64,000 nt of DNA from Batillaria attramentaria (GCA_018292915.2 JACVVK020000015.1:1955501-2019500); one strand, 5' to 3'; counted from the stretch's first letter, positions 1-38,117 are shown. Numbers and translations are program-made. The notes: generated by a model from the letters alone, not told the origin.

Positions 1-563
1 CTACCGCCCTTCGTTGGCTCCAAGCCTAAGGTTCACAACGTTCCGTCCATAATGAGGTGTTCATGCAGCTATATATAACACTGCCTAAAAGCCGCAAAAA
101 TAGGAAAAACGACATAAAAAGTTTCCAGTCATATGCTCTGGTTGTGATGCGTTTGCCACAGGTTTGAGTGCTAACGCACTTGCAGTCGGTGCGTGCGTAG
201 GAAAACATGGACAAACTATCTTCATAGCACCGCGTCGTTTTGGCGTCGGTGATCGCGCTATAAATGCTGAGCGGGATGGGATATTAATTCATAAACCACG
301 TGTCCACACGCATGAATGAAAACTTTCGCCTGCCTCCCGCTCATAATGGACCAATAGAATTCGTGTACGCTCGATGCCGTGAGGTGCACTGGAAAAGGGG
401 AATTGCTGAAACGTCAGGTTTTGTTTTTGGCTTTTTTTTTTTTTCATCGTGTGTGCTTCTCGTGAGCCACGTGCATGTAAGATTATTGTTAGATTCATAA
501 ATAAACAGTACGCACGCGGTTGCAGCGAAAGATAAAGCGCACAGTTCAAAACGTTACTGTTCT

Positions 564-827
564 GGGCCCGTACGTAAAAGTCGAGGTTAGTTTAACCCAC
601 GGCTACGGGCTTAACCCAGACTAGGACAAAAGAAACCCAAAAGCAAAATCAAATTTTAAAAAAGGAAGCGAAGAAAGGAAGAAAAAAGTCATGTATAACA
701 GCTTAGGCACCTTGCTGGAATGGGTCCGATTCTTGATTTAAAAAAAACAAAAAACAAAACCAGAAAATTTAACCCTAGAGCTAGTTTAGTTCGAAGCCCT
801 AACTTCGACTATTACATACGGGCCCTG
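564..827 (+). mobile_element. MITE family 1, copy A
   Basis: The element is about 264 bp. Its ends are inverted: the left end reads GGGCCCGTACGTAAAAGTCG and the right end, reverse-complemented, reads CAGGGCCCGTATGTAATAGT. Two more copies lie at 48304-48575 (opposite orientation) and 58224-58515. All share the internal block around GGAAGCGAAGAAAGGAAG and the word CTTAGGCACCTTGCTGGAAT. No coding potential is seen. The superfamily is not assigned because target-site duplications are unclear. Confidence 0.75.
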
Positions 828-1319
828 ATGCTTACTAGCAAACGATAGCTTTGTTTTTCTGTTCCTGAAATGGACATAAGCACACAAACACTTCAGACAC
901 ATACGCCGGCATTCGCACCCAAATCGAGTCAAACCAATTGCTCGGTCCCTAAAGAAAACTAGTCACGGTTTCATCTTGATCAACTGCGTACCACAAGTTT
1001 CACACTATCTTCACTTTTCCCCCCGGTCTTTGTGTCGGCGGATGTACCGAGCGTGTTTTCCTAGTGATACTAAACGAACCAGACGCACCCTGCATGGAGA
1101 ATGATCTGACTGTTTAGGGAACTTACAATCTGGACAGGAGATCTGGGGTGGGTCATCGGGTGCTGGCTTCGGCTTGGTGAGAAGAAAAGACACTGATACT
1201 GCAACGAGAAACAGACAGAAGTCACATGGTCTTGTACCTTTTGATACGGTTCATTGCTAGAACGTGTGTGTATGTTTGCCTTTGTTTTTCGGGAAGACCT
1301 TGCTGCAGGGGGGGGGGGG

Positions 1320-1478
1320 GTTGGGGCTGTAACGTCCTTTTCCACCGCATGCGGATGATATCAAAGACGGGGCAACGATGAAAAAGCCAGCACAAATATT
1401 TGGCCCCAGCCGGGATACGAACTCACGACCCGAGCATTAGAAGTTCAACGCTCTACCATTCGGTCACCCCGGCTCCCC
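1320..1478 (-). mobile_element. tRNA-derived SINE, copy A
   Basis: On the minus strand it has a tRNA-like head with A-box-like (about 1451-1470) and B-box-like sequence GTGAGTTCGTATCCC (about 1411-1427). A tail follows with the words TCATCGTTGCCCCGTCTTTG and a block ending near AAAGGACGTTA. The same head-plus-tail arrangement is at 9407-9566 and 49938-50092 on the plus strand. A functional tRNA is unlikely because the head diverges and the long tail is conserved. Confidence 0.75.
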
Positions 1479-3979
1479 GCCTTGCTGCAGAGTTAAGAAA
1501 AAGTTAATGAGACAAAATTAATGGAATTTCCAGATTTTTCAGCTAAAGACCTTCCTCAGTCGAGGGGACACGAACACACACAAACAGAATGACAGCGCTA
1601 TTAACTCTTTCTATACTGAGTTTTTCCCAGTACTGAGCATACTAACAGATGGTTGCTTCCCTTTGACCGGTAGAAACCCGTTTTGCTAGCGCTGCATTTA
1701 GGTCCCTCGCTTTATGGTGACCGAGAATAAAAATAGAAAGTTTGCGATCCCGTAAATTAAACCTCTGTAGCCAAGCATTGTGAACCCCAGATGGAGGACC
1801 TTAGGGTAAAATGAGTTAATCTCGCTGCTTTCACATGGCAACGAGGTTGCAAACATTAGAATTTTGAATGGCAGCAATGTGTGGAAGAAAAAAATATTTG
1901 AAGAAAAAAAAAACGGTTTAAGTTTTCAGTCATCGCATTTCATCAGTGTGAATCTGTGCACAATAGGTCGTCGTAATTTTTCAGTGGAGCGATTTTTCTG
2001 TTTTATTCAATGCTGAATTCAGTGACTCTTTTTTTTTTAAAGATCCAAACGACTCCAGTGTCCACTTCTTTAGCGCGGGGAGAGTCCATGAGAAACGTTC
2101 TTTCTCGTCGTGCTCAGAAATACTATAAAAAGAGAAGAAAAGAATGCTATGTTTGACACTGACAGTCAGTCTCAGTGGAAAGGGATGAGTGTTAAAGGGC
2201 TCTTCGGAAAGACCCGATGTTAGGAGCTTGTAAAAGATCATCTATTCTTCAAATGCTGGTCAGTGAACTTTTCGAAACAACGGCCCGCCTGTCTTGCATG
2301 GGCTAGTGGTTAGAGCTCCTCAACATTGAACTGTATTTAAAATGAAAACGCTAGCTGTCTTACTGATTAAATTAAGCGTTCAGATAATTGCCAAACCCGC
2401 TCTTATCAAAATGGCGACCCACAAACCATGACATCACGAGACCGCCGGGATAAGACTCATGTCATTATGGCAGATGAATGTTCCTTGACCTTTGGAACGA
2501 GGTCAAAGGTAACTAAGGTCAGACAGCGCAGGTAAGATAGGGAATACAGACAAGTCGCACCTGGTGCAGTTCGGACCTGAAGATGCGGAACCGAGTGTTG
2601 GGTGTTGGGCGAAAATCACTGGACCGTGAAAAGCAGGGGCCGGTAGGGTCTTGTAGGAGGACGGGGGTACCGGAAGGTGGGGGGGGGGGATCTTAATACC
2701 GGCATACTCCGAGTCTGCTGTGATGCGGATGGTGACTTAGATCAGCAAACAGTTGCCTGATGGCCGACACATCGCGTCTTACCCATCTGTCTTAGAACGA
2801 ACAGGAAGCGGATAGAAAAGGTTCGCAGAAGGAGTTAGCCTTCACTTCTCTAGTAGCACTGATGTGAAATACGCATGCATCCCGGCCGATCTGTTTGTTA
2901 TTGATGGGCAGTTGAGATGGTCGGAATGCACACGGTGTGTGTGTGTATGTATGTGTGTGTGTGTGTGTTGTGTGGTGTCAGTCGTAGTGACGCGATATCG
3001 AAGGCTGTCAGTCTGTCAGTGACAATTTCAAGAAATCTCAGAATGACTCATTATACATGTAGAGATTTCAGAGGCGATTCATCAACCGGCAAACCTGCTT
3101 GCCTTTTTTTTTTTTCCAGGGGCTTTTATCTTTGTGTGGATTTTTTTTCCCCCTTTAGTATCAGTCCGTGTTTCGGCGTGCATCTTGTGTGTTTATGTGG
3201 CTTGGTCAGAGAGCAGCGTGTTTCTGTGATAGGCTTATCACAACCTCACACCGTGCCAGGTTTATGGGCAGTAATTTTCTTCCTTCGGTCAGGATTTACC
3301 TCCCTTCGCATTCCTGTGCTCTAGGGTGCTCTCCCTTTACACCCCTCGTCTTTGAGACGTTTTATGAAAGAAGTCTGCTGCTCGAGTGAGAATCTGGAGG
3401 AAAATGGCTCTTCTCTGGGATTATCATGCGCGGTATATATTCATAGCTACCTCCTTGAATGGGGTTCTAAAAGGAAGGCATCCAGAAATGAAGGGATTTT
3501 TCCGCGCTCTCCAGCGGTCATGTCATGGGTTTCACTGAGTTTGGGAAAGATACGTAGGGTTCAAACACACGCGGGACTGTTTCTGGTGACCAAAAAAGTT
3601 GATGTCCCCACAAATAACAGCCTTGGGGGCGTTTCATATTTCAGTTCCATATTTGTGGCGATGCTAATGGTTTTTTTTTTTCAATTTTAGTGCTGAATTT
3701 GACAGTTAATAAGTGCAGGAATGATAAAAGTCGTGCCCACCCGGCAGCCACCCCAGTGACAAATCTATAGTGAAAATATTTCTTGGACACACTGAGTGTC
3801 TTTTGTTTCACCTATATATCTCTCATTTACATGTGGGATTTCGACCTCTGGATTATTTTTTGGTTGTTGTTGTTGTTGTTTATTTATTGTGGAAGCACAA
3901 ATCAGTTCAGTTCAAGTGACTCAAATGGAAAACTGGACGGTGTTAACGAGTACACTAAATCTGTTTTTCTGTGTTTCAG

Positions 3980-27811
<23,832 letters not shown>

Positions 27812-30800
27812 TCAGGCGTCACGAAGGCAGACCAGGGATTGGGAAACTCACACATGGAATATACAGACCACCCAAACTGGCATTGTGGGGTTGTCCTGTA
27901 GGGCTGGAGGGTGTTTAAAGCACCCGTCACCGCTCGGGACCTGGGTGTTTGTGGAAAATAACAGTTTGGTGATGCCTGGTGGACTTCAGTGTTGTACTGA
28001 TACAGGCAACAAAAACAAACCCCCGAATCACAGTTTTTACGGTGAAGGTTCCAGTACCTTGCACAGTGATGAGAGAGAATCATCTACACACTTTCTGTCA
28101 GCCCGGGAGAAGAAAACGTTCTAGTTAAAAGAATTTTCCAGACATTTTGTGTTTCTCATTGATATATTGTTCGGTGGTTGATGCTTAGGAAACAGGATTT
28201 TGGAAGGAGCCTAGTCAAACGTTTCAAGATTTTTTTTTTTTTTTTCACTCTTTAGCATTGCTTTGTTGATGGAAAATTTGTATGATAACGGCCAGCACAC
28301 ATATCATCTGTCCCTGATGTGTGTTTGTGTTCTGTCTGGTGCATAGTCATACACTGGATTGCGGCACAGAGACGCGGACATGTGTCGTGGTGCATGCTGT
28401 CTGCGAGACATCTGTGAGCTGATGACTGACATGTTACTCATATTTGTGCTTGTTTGTTGCCATATATTCCACGGTTGTGCAAAAAAAAAAAAAAAGAACA
28501 AACATAAATGTATTCTCTTACGCTCCCTCGTACGCAGTCTGGAAAGGGCTGACGAGGGGAGACCACAGCCCACAAAGGGGGACAACTAGAGATTAAAGGG
28601 TGCTAACAAACTCTGCAGGGAAATGGCATGTGGTGAAAGAGACACTGAATGTATTCACTGCCCCTGTCTGTCTGCCTGGAACGGCACAAGACTCCCATCT
28701 CAAAGTGCAGACAGTGGATCTAGAGGCAAAAGAGAGAAAAGAGAATTTCCCTCAGATGTGTGTCGAAGAAGGTTCATACCTCACAAGTTTATTTTTTTGA
28801 AACACGCAAGTCTTGCATGTCTTTTGTGAAACAGGATACTCGTAATAGAATTGTGTAAAGTGTGAGATCAAAATGGCTGATTAGAATCAATGTGGTTCAG
28901 TTTGTACTAATCAATGTACGAAAGATCTGAGACCTTTCAGTAAATGATTAAGTGTTAATGTATCAATCCTTTTCATATTAAAAAAAAATTTAAATACATC
29001 TTGGTCGTTTTAGTCCCCAGCCTCATATTTTTATTGAAATACAGACGCAGTTACATGTACACATGACATGTTACTGTAGTTTGTGGTCATAGTGGTATAA
29101 AGGCTTGGATCACTCGTCTCCTACCAAACAGAGGCTTCAACTTACAACGAGAAACTGTACAATTCTCAGCCTTTTTTTTTCTTCTTTTTTTCCCCCCTAA
29201 TCATGTGACTTGTCATTAGTTTATGGTGGTCTTGGAGATTTTGTCAAATCTGACCGTAACATGCGTATTGGTGATGGACTGGCTTAAATGGAAGAAAGTT
29301 CACCTGTGATCCGATCCCTCCAAATGCTCAAGTTTATGACTAATGCCAACGTGGACACTGTTACACTGTTTGCTGCAGTTCTTTGTCTTCTTCACTGGTG
29401 GTCCTTGTAATCTGTGCATAGTCTACAAAATGGACGTTGCTTTCTTGTAATGTTTTCCTGAATTTCAGCAGTAAGTGAGGTGTCTGTGCTGAAAAAGAGA
29501 TTTTTACTGGGAGTGTCTTAGAAAGGTATTATGGATAGTGGTTTAAAAGGTTCTGGGGAAAATGGCAACTTGAGTATATCTGTTACTGACTGAAGAAAAC
29601 TTCTTTTGATAAAGGTATTATGAATTTATTGAAAATCAAGTGGCTTTCAAGCTGCCATGAGAAGTGGAGGTGTTAAGTACCAACAGATTTTGAAAAACAG
29701 AAAAATCAGGAATTGATAAAAGGTTCAGATTTTTTTACCTGAAAAGGTCATTCTTTTTTTTCTTTCTTTTTTTCTTTTTTTTTTTTGTGAACAGTTAAAA
29801 ATGTTGAGGTTTGTCTTGTTACAGTGAAAAGACAGTGACTCTGAACACTTCGTGTTATTTTTTTTACTTACCATGATTCCCCATTCATTCACCATCAGGC
29901 ACGGTGCTGAACTTTACTTCGTGAAAATGCTGAAGACAGTATATAAGGCTGTCATGTTAGTCAAAGACACAGCCTGGAAGTTCAAAGACAGACCGCAGGA
30001 ACTTGACTTGAGTTCAAACTCATTTCTTCCGCATGGTCGTGAAATCTCTTTTGTGCACCAGACAATGCCTACAGAGACCGCAGCCTACGCAAGATGTGTT
30101 TGGAGAAAATTGTGTGTGAAAGCTTCATGCTGTGCTTACCCAGGACTTCCTGCACAAGGAACGTGGCCGGAGAAGGATTAAAATGTGGTAGTGAGTGGAA
30201 ACGGAGTACCTTTTAATCTTGAATGTCAGCAGCGAGTTGACCACAAGCACAGCGTATGCACACCGAGGCTTGCGGATCACTTGGGAACGTGGTTTGTGTC
30301 GATTACGTCTGCCTGTGACAGATACTGGTTTGCTCTGGGTCGGCTCACCCAACTGGATTCACTCAAGTAATGAGACCACACACACAAGGATGATCAGATG
30401 GAACAGAGTTGCTGCAGGGAGGACATATCCTGCCTGGCAGTACGAAGAACCTGTTTCAGTCGGCCATGTATTCTGCGTGTCTTGAGCAACAGACCCAAGT
30501 CCCGTGTAAACAAGTCTGAGAGTCGGCTTGTTTCGTCTCTCTGAACTTGCATATGGTGGTCAGCACTTTAAAATTGTGTTGGTGTGCACGCACCTATATA
30601 CCTTTGTGGTTGGTGAACACTGTACACTACCAGTACAAAAAAAAAGACTTTCAGACAGCATTCAGTGCTCAATCAGTGAATGATTTGAGTCAAGGCTATG
30701 TCTGCTGTGCTTCTCAACTTGCTTTCGCGTGGGTGCATGGCAAGTTTAATAGGATAAATTTATTGACAGCATTCAGAACAAAGACGCTTCTACTGTGTTG

Positions 30801-33800
30801 TCTTCAGTTCAACATAGTTTTGTTGATTTGTGACTCCTCACTCAGATGATGCTTAATGCTTACGATGTTTGTTTGTTTTTTTTTTCCCCTGGCTTTGTTC
30901 CTTGACATTGTAATAAGTTGACTTGTGAGTATGGTGTGTTAAGTCATGCGTACTGTTCTTACATAAAAACAAAGTGATTTATGTGTTTAGTTTGTGTTGT
31001 ATGATACATGATGTGTACGCATTTGTATTACTTCTGCCTCGGTCGTAAAAGCTTTATGTAAAGTTTGGGGACGCGTCCTCAGAATCGTTCTCCAATTCTG
31101 ACGTTTCACTCAATCGTACATTTATGTGTAGGATGCAAGGCACAGCTTACGAACATCCGTTCTCAGTTACCGTAGCAACAGAATCTTGTCTTTCATGCCC
31201 TTTCTAGACAGGACAGACAAGACGTACGGTTTGGAAAACGTTGAATGCCAGACGATACCTGAAGTGTCACTTGCTGTTTGGTTGTGTTTTTTGACGATGA
31301 TGCGTTTGTGTGTCTCGACAGCTGAATGAGAAAGAACAAGTTTTGTGAGAGAAACTGTGCGATGGTAGCTTGTCACTGTGTGACCAATATTGCAGATACA
31401 TGTATGCTGGGTTTTTTTTTTTTGGGGGGGGGTAATTTTTTTTTCCATCTCACTCAAGAATTAATCTTCCTTGCTTAATCGCTCTGCAAGAGGTGCAAGC
31501 ACCATATGCAGCAACATTTTTTTCCCTTTTTTCTTTTTTTCTTTTTTTTTACACTTTTCTTGTCAGGTTGTGTAAAATCTTTAGATTCACAATGCTCGCT
31601 TCACAAACAGGGTACGTAAAAGTTTGGATACTTTCAGGTCTCAGAATGCATGCGTGCCCTCACTCATGCTCGTCTGTTTTCATTTACAGGCCTTTCTATT
31701 TTCCTTTCTTTCTTTTTTTTTAATTCTCTTACGAACATTCAGTTCTTTGCTGTTTCACTTTTATAATTTTAAATTGCACACACACACACACGCACGCACG
31801 CACGCACTGTATTTTCAGTTTTCAGAATTCTCCTCTGTTGAATATATGTGATTGTGCGGTTTGCACGCTGGTCTTATTTCAGTGGACATGAATGCAGATG
31901 CTTTTGGTGTGTAACCTCTGCTGTCATAATTTGAGTTGGTGGTGTATATATTCCGTCTTGATTGTGTCCAGGTTTCCAGCGGGTGTGTCCAGGTTTATTG
32001 AACAATGTTGGTGTTTGTCTGAAGACACCAGCTGTGCCAAAGGGATCCAGCTTTATTTAGATGTTACAAGCATCTTCTTTATCCTTTTTTTTTTTTTTTT
32101 CCTTTTCCCCCTTATTTCCTTCGTTGTAATGTAAGGTGTAGTAGGTTTTGTTGTTTTTTTCCCCCTCTAGACATCATCTAGGTGTCTAACTTGTTGATAA
32201 CCAGTTCCCTAGTATCTATCGACCATTGTGTGTACAGGCAAATTCTGTTTGGTAATACTTGTACTTGGTCCCCGAAAAGAACACTTTCAAATATTTTGAT
32301 GCTTGAATTTTTTCAATGATAACCTGAAAAAAGGATCCCTTTTGAAACCAGAATGAAACAACTTCCCCTTTCTTCTAGTGTACACACTGGTTGCGCCTTT
32401 CAGTTTGGACTTCATGATTGGTTTTATTTGTAAAGATTCCCTTCACTTCTGTTGATATGATTTTTGAACCAAAGATAAATCTCTCAAACGTTGTCAGCGG
32501 CACATTGTTATAGCACTTCTGATAAGTGTAATATATATATGAGTACATTTATGTTATGTTGGACACAAGATCGTGTGTGAATGTGCCGGAAGTATTGCAT
32601 CATTTTGAAGCTTGTTTTCAACTCGTCTTACAATTGTCATCAGTCTGAACAGCTCGCCTGATTGGTTTGTTTCTTTTTCCGTTTTGTGTCAGCTGTCTTG
32701 TCGGTCACACTTCGGTATCTGGCCGTTGGTGTCTTCAGAGTTGTTTGGTGAAACTTATCGCTTGAAAGACTGTTCTGTGAGATTAAGGTTTTGTCTTGGT
32801 GTTGTCACTGGATTGATTCGTTCACGGTAGCATTCACACTTTGTTTAGTTTACAGTTCGCAGTTGTGTGTTGTGTCCTGTTAGCAGTCTCGTTCAATTAA
32901 GCGCCCATGCCTGAAGTCAAGATAAAATACACTGCCACAAAGTAGGACATGTATGTCATTTTCTTGCTCGCAGGCAAGAAGTCTGTTGATTCTGCGTCTG
33001 GGGAAAAAAAACCTGTCTTGAATTTCATCTTTTGTAATCTCTCTCTCTCTGTAAATTGATTGCTTGTGTCCCAGACCCTGAATCGTCTGGAGAAACATAA
33101 GTTTACAGTGTTAAAATTCATAATTGTGTTGGCCAGAATGTCGATGATCCAGTTTCCATGGAGATGGACCTTGAGGATGGCATAATCGTGGGAGATTCCA
33201 GTTGGAAAGGGGTTGGGGTTCTGCACGTGCAAGTGTTACTTTGAACTCTGTCGCGTCCGGGTGCACATGCAGTCACGCATGGTTACACGTGCTCGGATTC
33301 AGCCCTGCACCCTTACAAGGTTGTGATGTGTAACATACATACAGTGTTTCTACCGCAAAATTATTTCATCTGTACTTTGTATGAAGAATAGCATTTGTGT
33401 GTGGATGATGTCATAAACGTTCACTTCACCGTAGTCCAAAGTACCGTTTCTTGATTTTTGTGTGAAGGTGCAGGTGAAGTACGTCTTTGAATACATGTAG
33501 GCCAGTGTTAGTGAAAAATTGATGGTTGCTTTGATAATGTGCATTGTTGGAGAAATAGCATTCGTGAAAAAAGTCATTTGTTTTTGAGAGAATTTGTCTG
33601 AAATGTTATGTTAATGCAGAGATATCGTCACACCTCTTAAAAGTTCTGTGGTTTTATTGTGCATTGTTTGCCCCTCCCAGTTCTTCCCCAGTTGGCAGTA
33701 GTAATGTTGCTTGCTTATGAAGATCTACACGGCGTCAGTGACATTACTTTGTTGGATGAGTGTACAGCTTAGTTGTTGTTTCTTGGGTTTAGTAGTATGG

Positions 33801-36800
33801 GTGGTATTTGGTTCAAAATTACTTCAAAGAGCAACGACATCTATCTAAGAGAAATGTTTCTTTCGGTTTGTTTGGTTGGTTTGTGGTTTTGTTTTGTTTT
33901 TAATTATGAAAGAAATCTGATTTTTTCCCAGCAGAGGGAGAGGAAAATATCATGATGTGCAAAAAAAAATTGTATTTTGATACATACATGATTGTCATTA
34001 GATAGAGACTGAACTAATTATAGACAAAGGAAAGCTCCCCTCCACCCTTGATCTGATGATGCTCAAGAAGTATACTCATACTCAAAGCTGTAGTCGATAA
34101 GGTGCACCTCAATTTTCAGGCTGTTGATTTGTTAGTGCGAAATGGCATAAAGACAAGACAGCCTGCACAGATAGTCAGAACATATGAAACACAGAAATCT
34201 GAAGGTCCTCATGCATACGTCAAGTGTTTCAGCTTCCAAGCGCACAACCTCAGTATGGCTGCCTATCAAAAGAAAACTGACGTTGCAAATTAACAACTAG
34301 AAACGTGGAATCAATGGCAGAGCTGCGCTTAAAATATGGACAAAGGCTCATAGAAATGTTTACACACAAGGAATTGTAGAAATACTCTCTCTCTAATCAT
34401 TAGCAACTGCACACTTCGGATGGTTCTCAACTTTGTATAACATTGTCTGTGCCATGAATATAGTCCGTGAGTTTCAAATTTTTCTGTTTTGTTTTGTGTG
34501 TGAATTCTGATCAGTTTTGGTGCTGTGTTTCCGTTGATGACACGAACGTCTGCGTAATGTATCAAGTTTTCGTGACCTCCTCACTTCATCGTGAAGAACG
34601 TTTGATGAACAATCTTTTTCATAATAATTCCAGTTTTGATTCATGCGTTATTTTGTGACGGTCGTATGATGCGTTTGCATTCTTTCATGATATCTTGTGT
34701 TATGTTCGTAAATGTGTCTGTGCTTATTTCATGAGAACTATTGTGTTTGTGTACTATGGTTGAGATTGAACCTGAAGGCAGAGACTATGAATACCTGGCT
34801 CCAGTGGGTGCATGTATAGATGTGATGGTTATTATTGTGAAATAGTGTATAAAAACACACACACAAAGTAGTTGTAACGTGTACATATTTACTGCTATAA
34901 GCATTTATATTTAACAAAATACAGTATGCTATTTTTCTTACCACCGTTCTAGTCTAGCGGACAGTCATTGTTGCGACAAACCTTCTTAATTCTTCCTGTC
35001 ACGTCATTGTTCATGTCGACATAATGATAAGTCAAGCAGTAGTTTTACCCCCAATTATTTGAGGATTTTTTTTTTTCAAGCAATCCTGGCTTTGTTTTGC
35101 TAGGCACTGAGTGATAAGTAAAGGAAAGTTGTTCATTTCGACATTTTCAACACGTATGGACGTGAAAAATTAAGTAAAAGATGATTGTATTTTTTGCAGC
35201 GTTTTTTTGTGTTTTTTTTTTAACCAAGCAGTTTGACAGGAGATGCTGATAGTAATTTTATAATGATTATGCTAAATTTCGCCAATCAAGATCATTTCAC
35301 CTTATTTTTTATTGCTGGGAAAAAGAAAACAGTCAACTCAGTAAGCACATATTTTTCTTGGTGCTTTGTTTTGTATTTTTCCCCAGACAATGAGTGTATC
35401 ACAAATAATTTAAGTTAGCATCACAATTTAAGTTCATTTTAGAGTGGTGACATCACCCTTGAATGACCTGTGTAGAAAAAAAATTAAGAAAATAATGGCA
35501 GAATAAATCAGACACACCTTCTACATGCGCATGTTATTATATACAGTGTACCCTAGCTCATTCAGACTCGCACCTTTCTAATGTACAACGATAAGTTTTG
35601 CCACGTGTCAGGGATTATGAGAGAAATGCTCCCATTTTTTAATCATGTCCAGTCCCCACTACTCACGCCGCTCCTGAAAAATCCCATTGTTCTCATCTTT
35701 TCTGTTACTCTCCATGTCTTCTCTGTAGATTCAGATTCATTTTTGTGAAGGTCTTACAGTCAGTTTTGGTTTGAAGTTTCAAAAGGCTTTGTTGATTTAA
35801 AAAAAAAAAAAAAAATACCAGTAAATCTGGAGTGGTTTAAGGAAAGTCATCTTTACCATTCAGTTGTGGTCGTAAGTAGTATCTGTTCACAGATTTTCAG
35901 CATTGTTACGTATTCATTTACATGATAGAAATTAGACACCACTGTAACTAAAGTAAGGTAGCACAGGCACTGTTACGTTCGTTTTGGTGTACGCGTGAAC
36001 ATCCTAGCAAGCACTTTGTAATTTCATAAACGCTACAAACTCATGCATCACATTTTGCTTTATGCTTTTATGTCTGCTTCAGACACTGAAGCTAGATGTG
36101 CGGAAGGGTTTAGGGGCTTGAAGGATTTGTGTTTAATGTTGTGAAGTTAAACAGTTGTTGGAGATTTCAAAGAAAATGTTTTTGGAAGTAACTGGCCAGT
36201 TATACCTGAATGTTACTTCCGTTTTCTGTCACAAGCATTGAAAAATGATGATGATGGTTGCAGAGATACATTAGATTATTTCCCCTGCTTACAGTTTTCA
36301 TTATCTTTGTGCGAGAAGATGTAAGTTTTGAAATAATGCTTGGGTTTTGTGTTTGCCCACTTCCCCGTAGTAACATGTGATACGCAGTCTGCCAGAGCTC
36401 TTGTATGGAGAATTGATTAGTTTTTTCTGTATTACACCATTTTAGGTGAACTCTTGTCTCTGCTTCTACTTCAGAATTGATATAACTGTTGTTAAGCACA
36501 TCGTCAAACTACACACTGTTAATCCCCCATACACCTAGGATCTATTGACCTTCACTACAACATGAAGATTGCTTGCTTTTAGAAATTACTGCAGAAAAAT
36601 GTGCTACCACACAATCACTTTGTGCATGTTGTTACTTTGATTTTTTTGTCATGAGTATAATTTTCATTCTACGGTGATGATATTGATGTACTGTTTATAA
36701 ATAAAAAAAACTAAGACGAGTTGTCGCCAACTTATAGAGAGGACTGTGTTGATCGGTGGAAGACGCGCTAGGTTCTGTTCCCCCCCCCAAGATGTACGTT

Positions 36801-36920
36801 TTCTTTCTCTGTGCAAATCGAAATGCGTTTTGGCACAGATGGGAAACCACACAGTTGGTCCCTCCTGTATTCTCTCTTTCTGTATATATTCTATCTGAAT
36901 AAAGCCAGCGCGCCCTCCCT
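27812..36920 (+). other. Probable very long DDR 3'UTR
   Basis: About 9.1 kb after the stop codon has no convincing coding exon on either strand. Apart from poly-T/poly-A runs and a short CA-CGCA run near 31780-31806, it has almost none of the SINEs, MITEs and large microsatellites that crowd the rest of the window. It ends at the first well-placed AATAAA (36898) before the convergent MGST1 gene. I infer a continuous 3'UTR. Part could instead be intergenic if an earlier poly(A) site is used. Confidence 0.5.
36898..36903 (+). terminator. Candidate poly(A) signal of the DDR gene
   Basis: A canonical AATAAA in CTGAATAAAGCCAG, followed about 60 bp later by a GT-rich stretch (36965-37022) as expected downstream of a cleavage site. 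It sits about 240 bp from the oppositely oriented candidate signal of MGST1 copy 1. Confidence 0.5.
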
Positions 36921-36964
36921 ATGTGGAAAGAAAAGTATTGTTGTTTTGTGTTTTTTAATCTGCT

Positions 36965-36996
<32 letters not shown>

Positions 36997-37144
36997 TGCG
37001 TGTGCGTGTGTGTGTGTGTGTTTGCATGAAATACAAGTGCAGTACTTGTCTAGCATGCCATAAACATGTTCAGACAATTGGAATACTTTTTTTATTTGAC
37101 ATAAATTGACTGACTACTGGAACCAGAACTCCTCAAAGGCAGTG

Positions 37145-37150
37145 TTTATT
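37145..37150 (-). terminator. Candidate poly(A) signal for MGST1 copy 1
   Basis: TTTATT on the plus strand reads AATAAA on the minus strand, downstream of the copy 1 stop codon at 38706. This predicts a 3'UTR of about 1.5 kb. An alternative AATAAA lies much closer, in the ATT-rich LINE tail near 38428. Confidence 0.4.
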
Positions 37151-38117
37151 CAAAATCAGTAAAAATACAATGAAAATGACTATGCAACACTTTGTACATA
37201 CATATGTATAGATAAACATGTCAAAGGTAGGAATTTAAATTTACATAGAATGGATGTTTGATTTGAATGAACTGAAGACTGATTGTCAATTCAAAACTTG
37301 TCACAAATAATGAAGACTACACCTCAATTTTTTTCAGAAACTGTTTGCATTGACAAGTCTGTCCATCTTTTGACCAACAGTAGTAGCCAGACACAGTCTC
37401 CCCCCAAAAAAAGCCTGTGAACACAATGACAGGTCTTCATGTTTAACTTCAGAGTGGCACTTACACTGAATCACACTGAGATGCTCCTTATTTTGTAGAA
37501 TGATCAATACATATAACATGAACAACACTTCTCCATCAACACTTGGAAAGAAAAGAATTCACATTCATGATCAGTCGCCGACATCTGTGTACAGTGAATT
37601 GCTCGACTCTTGGGAAGACCCCCCCGCGATGAATCACAGCTAAACTTCTGCAAATACTGAAATCAATTACAATTGAAATCAATGTTCACTGGGGTCCCTC
37701 ACAAAGGTTCAGTTCATTGGAGCAAAAATTCAGCTGAGCAGTGACCGAACAATACGTTCACTTGAACTGCAATGATTCACAACCACCCTCTTCTCCAGTA
37801 TGCTGGGTATTTTGTTGTTTGTTTGTTTTTTATCAAAACAGACAGAATAAAGCAACACAGCGATAGAGTTCCTATTAAACACTGGAAGAACTGAAGACTG
37901 AAGGAGAAATAAACTGGTTACAGTGAAGGCTGCAACAAATAACAAACAATAAGGACACATCAAGTGACACGGCTCGACCATAATAGTTTGACAGTTGTGC
38001 TTTCTAAAAGAATAAAAGTAATGACACATGCACACAACTTCTCATCCAAAGAGGATGATATCATATATATATATATATATATGTGCAATACATATAATAA
38101 ATTCTGGTAATTCTGGT

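Larger units (their letters stand above)
1..3979 (+). other. Intron of the DDR gene (left part), gene-poor
   Basis: No reading frame here resembles the missing N-terminal half of the discoidin domain, so I read this as intron upstream of the first visible DDR exon. It holds a MITE copy (564-827), a tRNA-derived SINE in reverse orientation (1320-1478), several homopolymer G and A/T runs, and a short GT run near 2935-2970. The word TTACCTCCCTT occurs near 3296 and again in the next intron. I see nothing else. Confidence 0.6.

Noticed and set aside
2280..2335. tRNA-like sequence GGGCTAGTGGTTAGAGC
   Set aside because: Only an A-box-like segment is present, with no B-box or stem-loop partner; at most a SINE scrap.
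29852..30181. 109-residue frame in the DDR 3' region
   Set aside because: No recognisable domain, no splice support, and typical of chance frames in this long AT-rich stretch.
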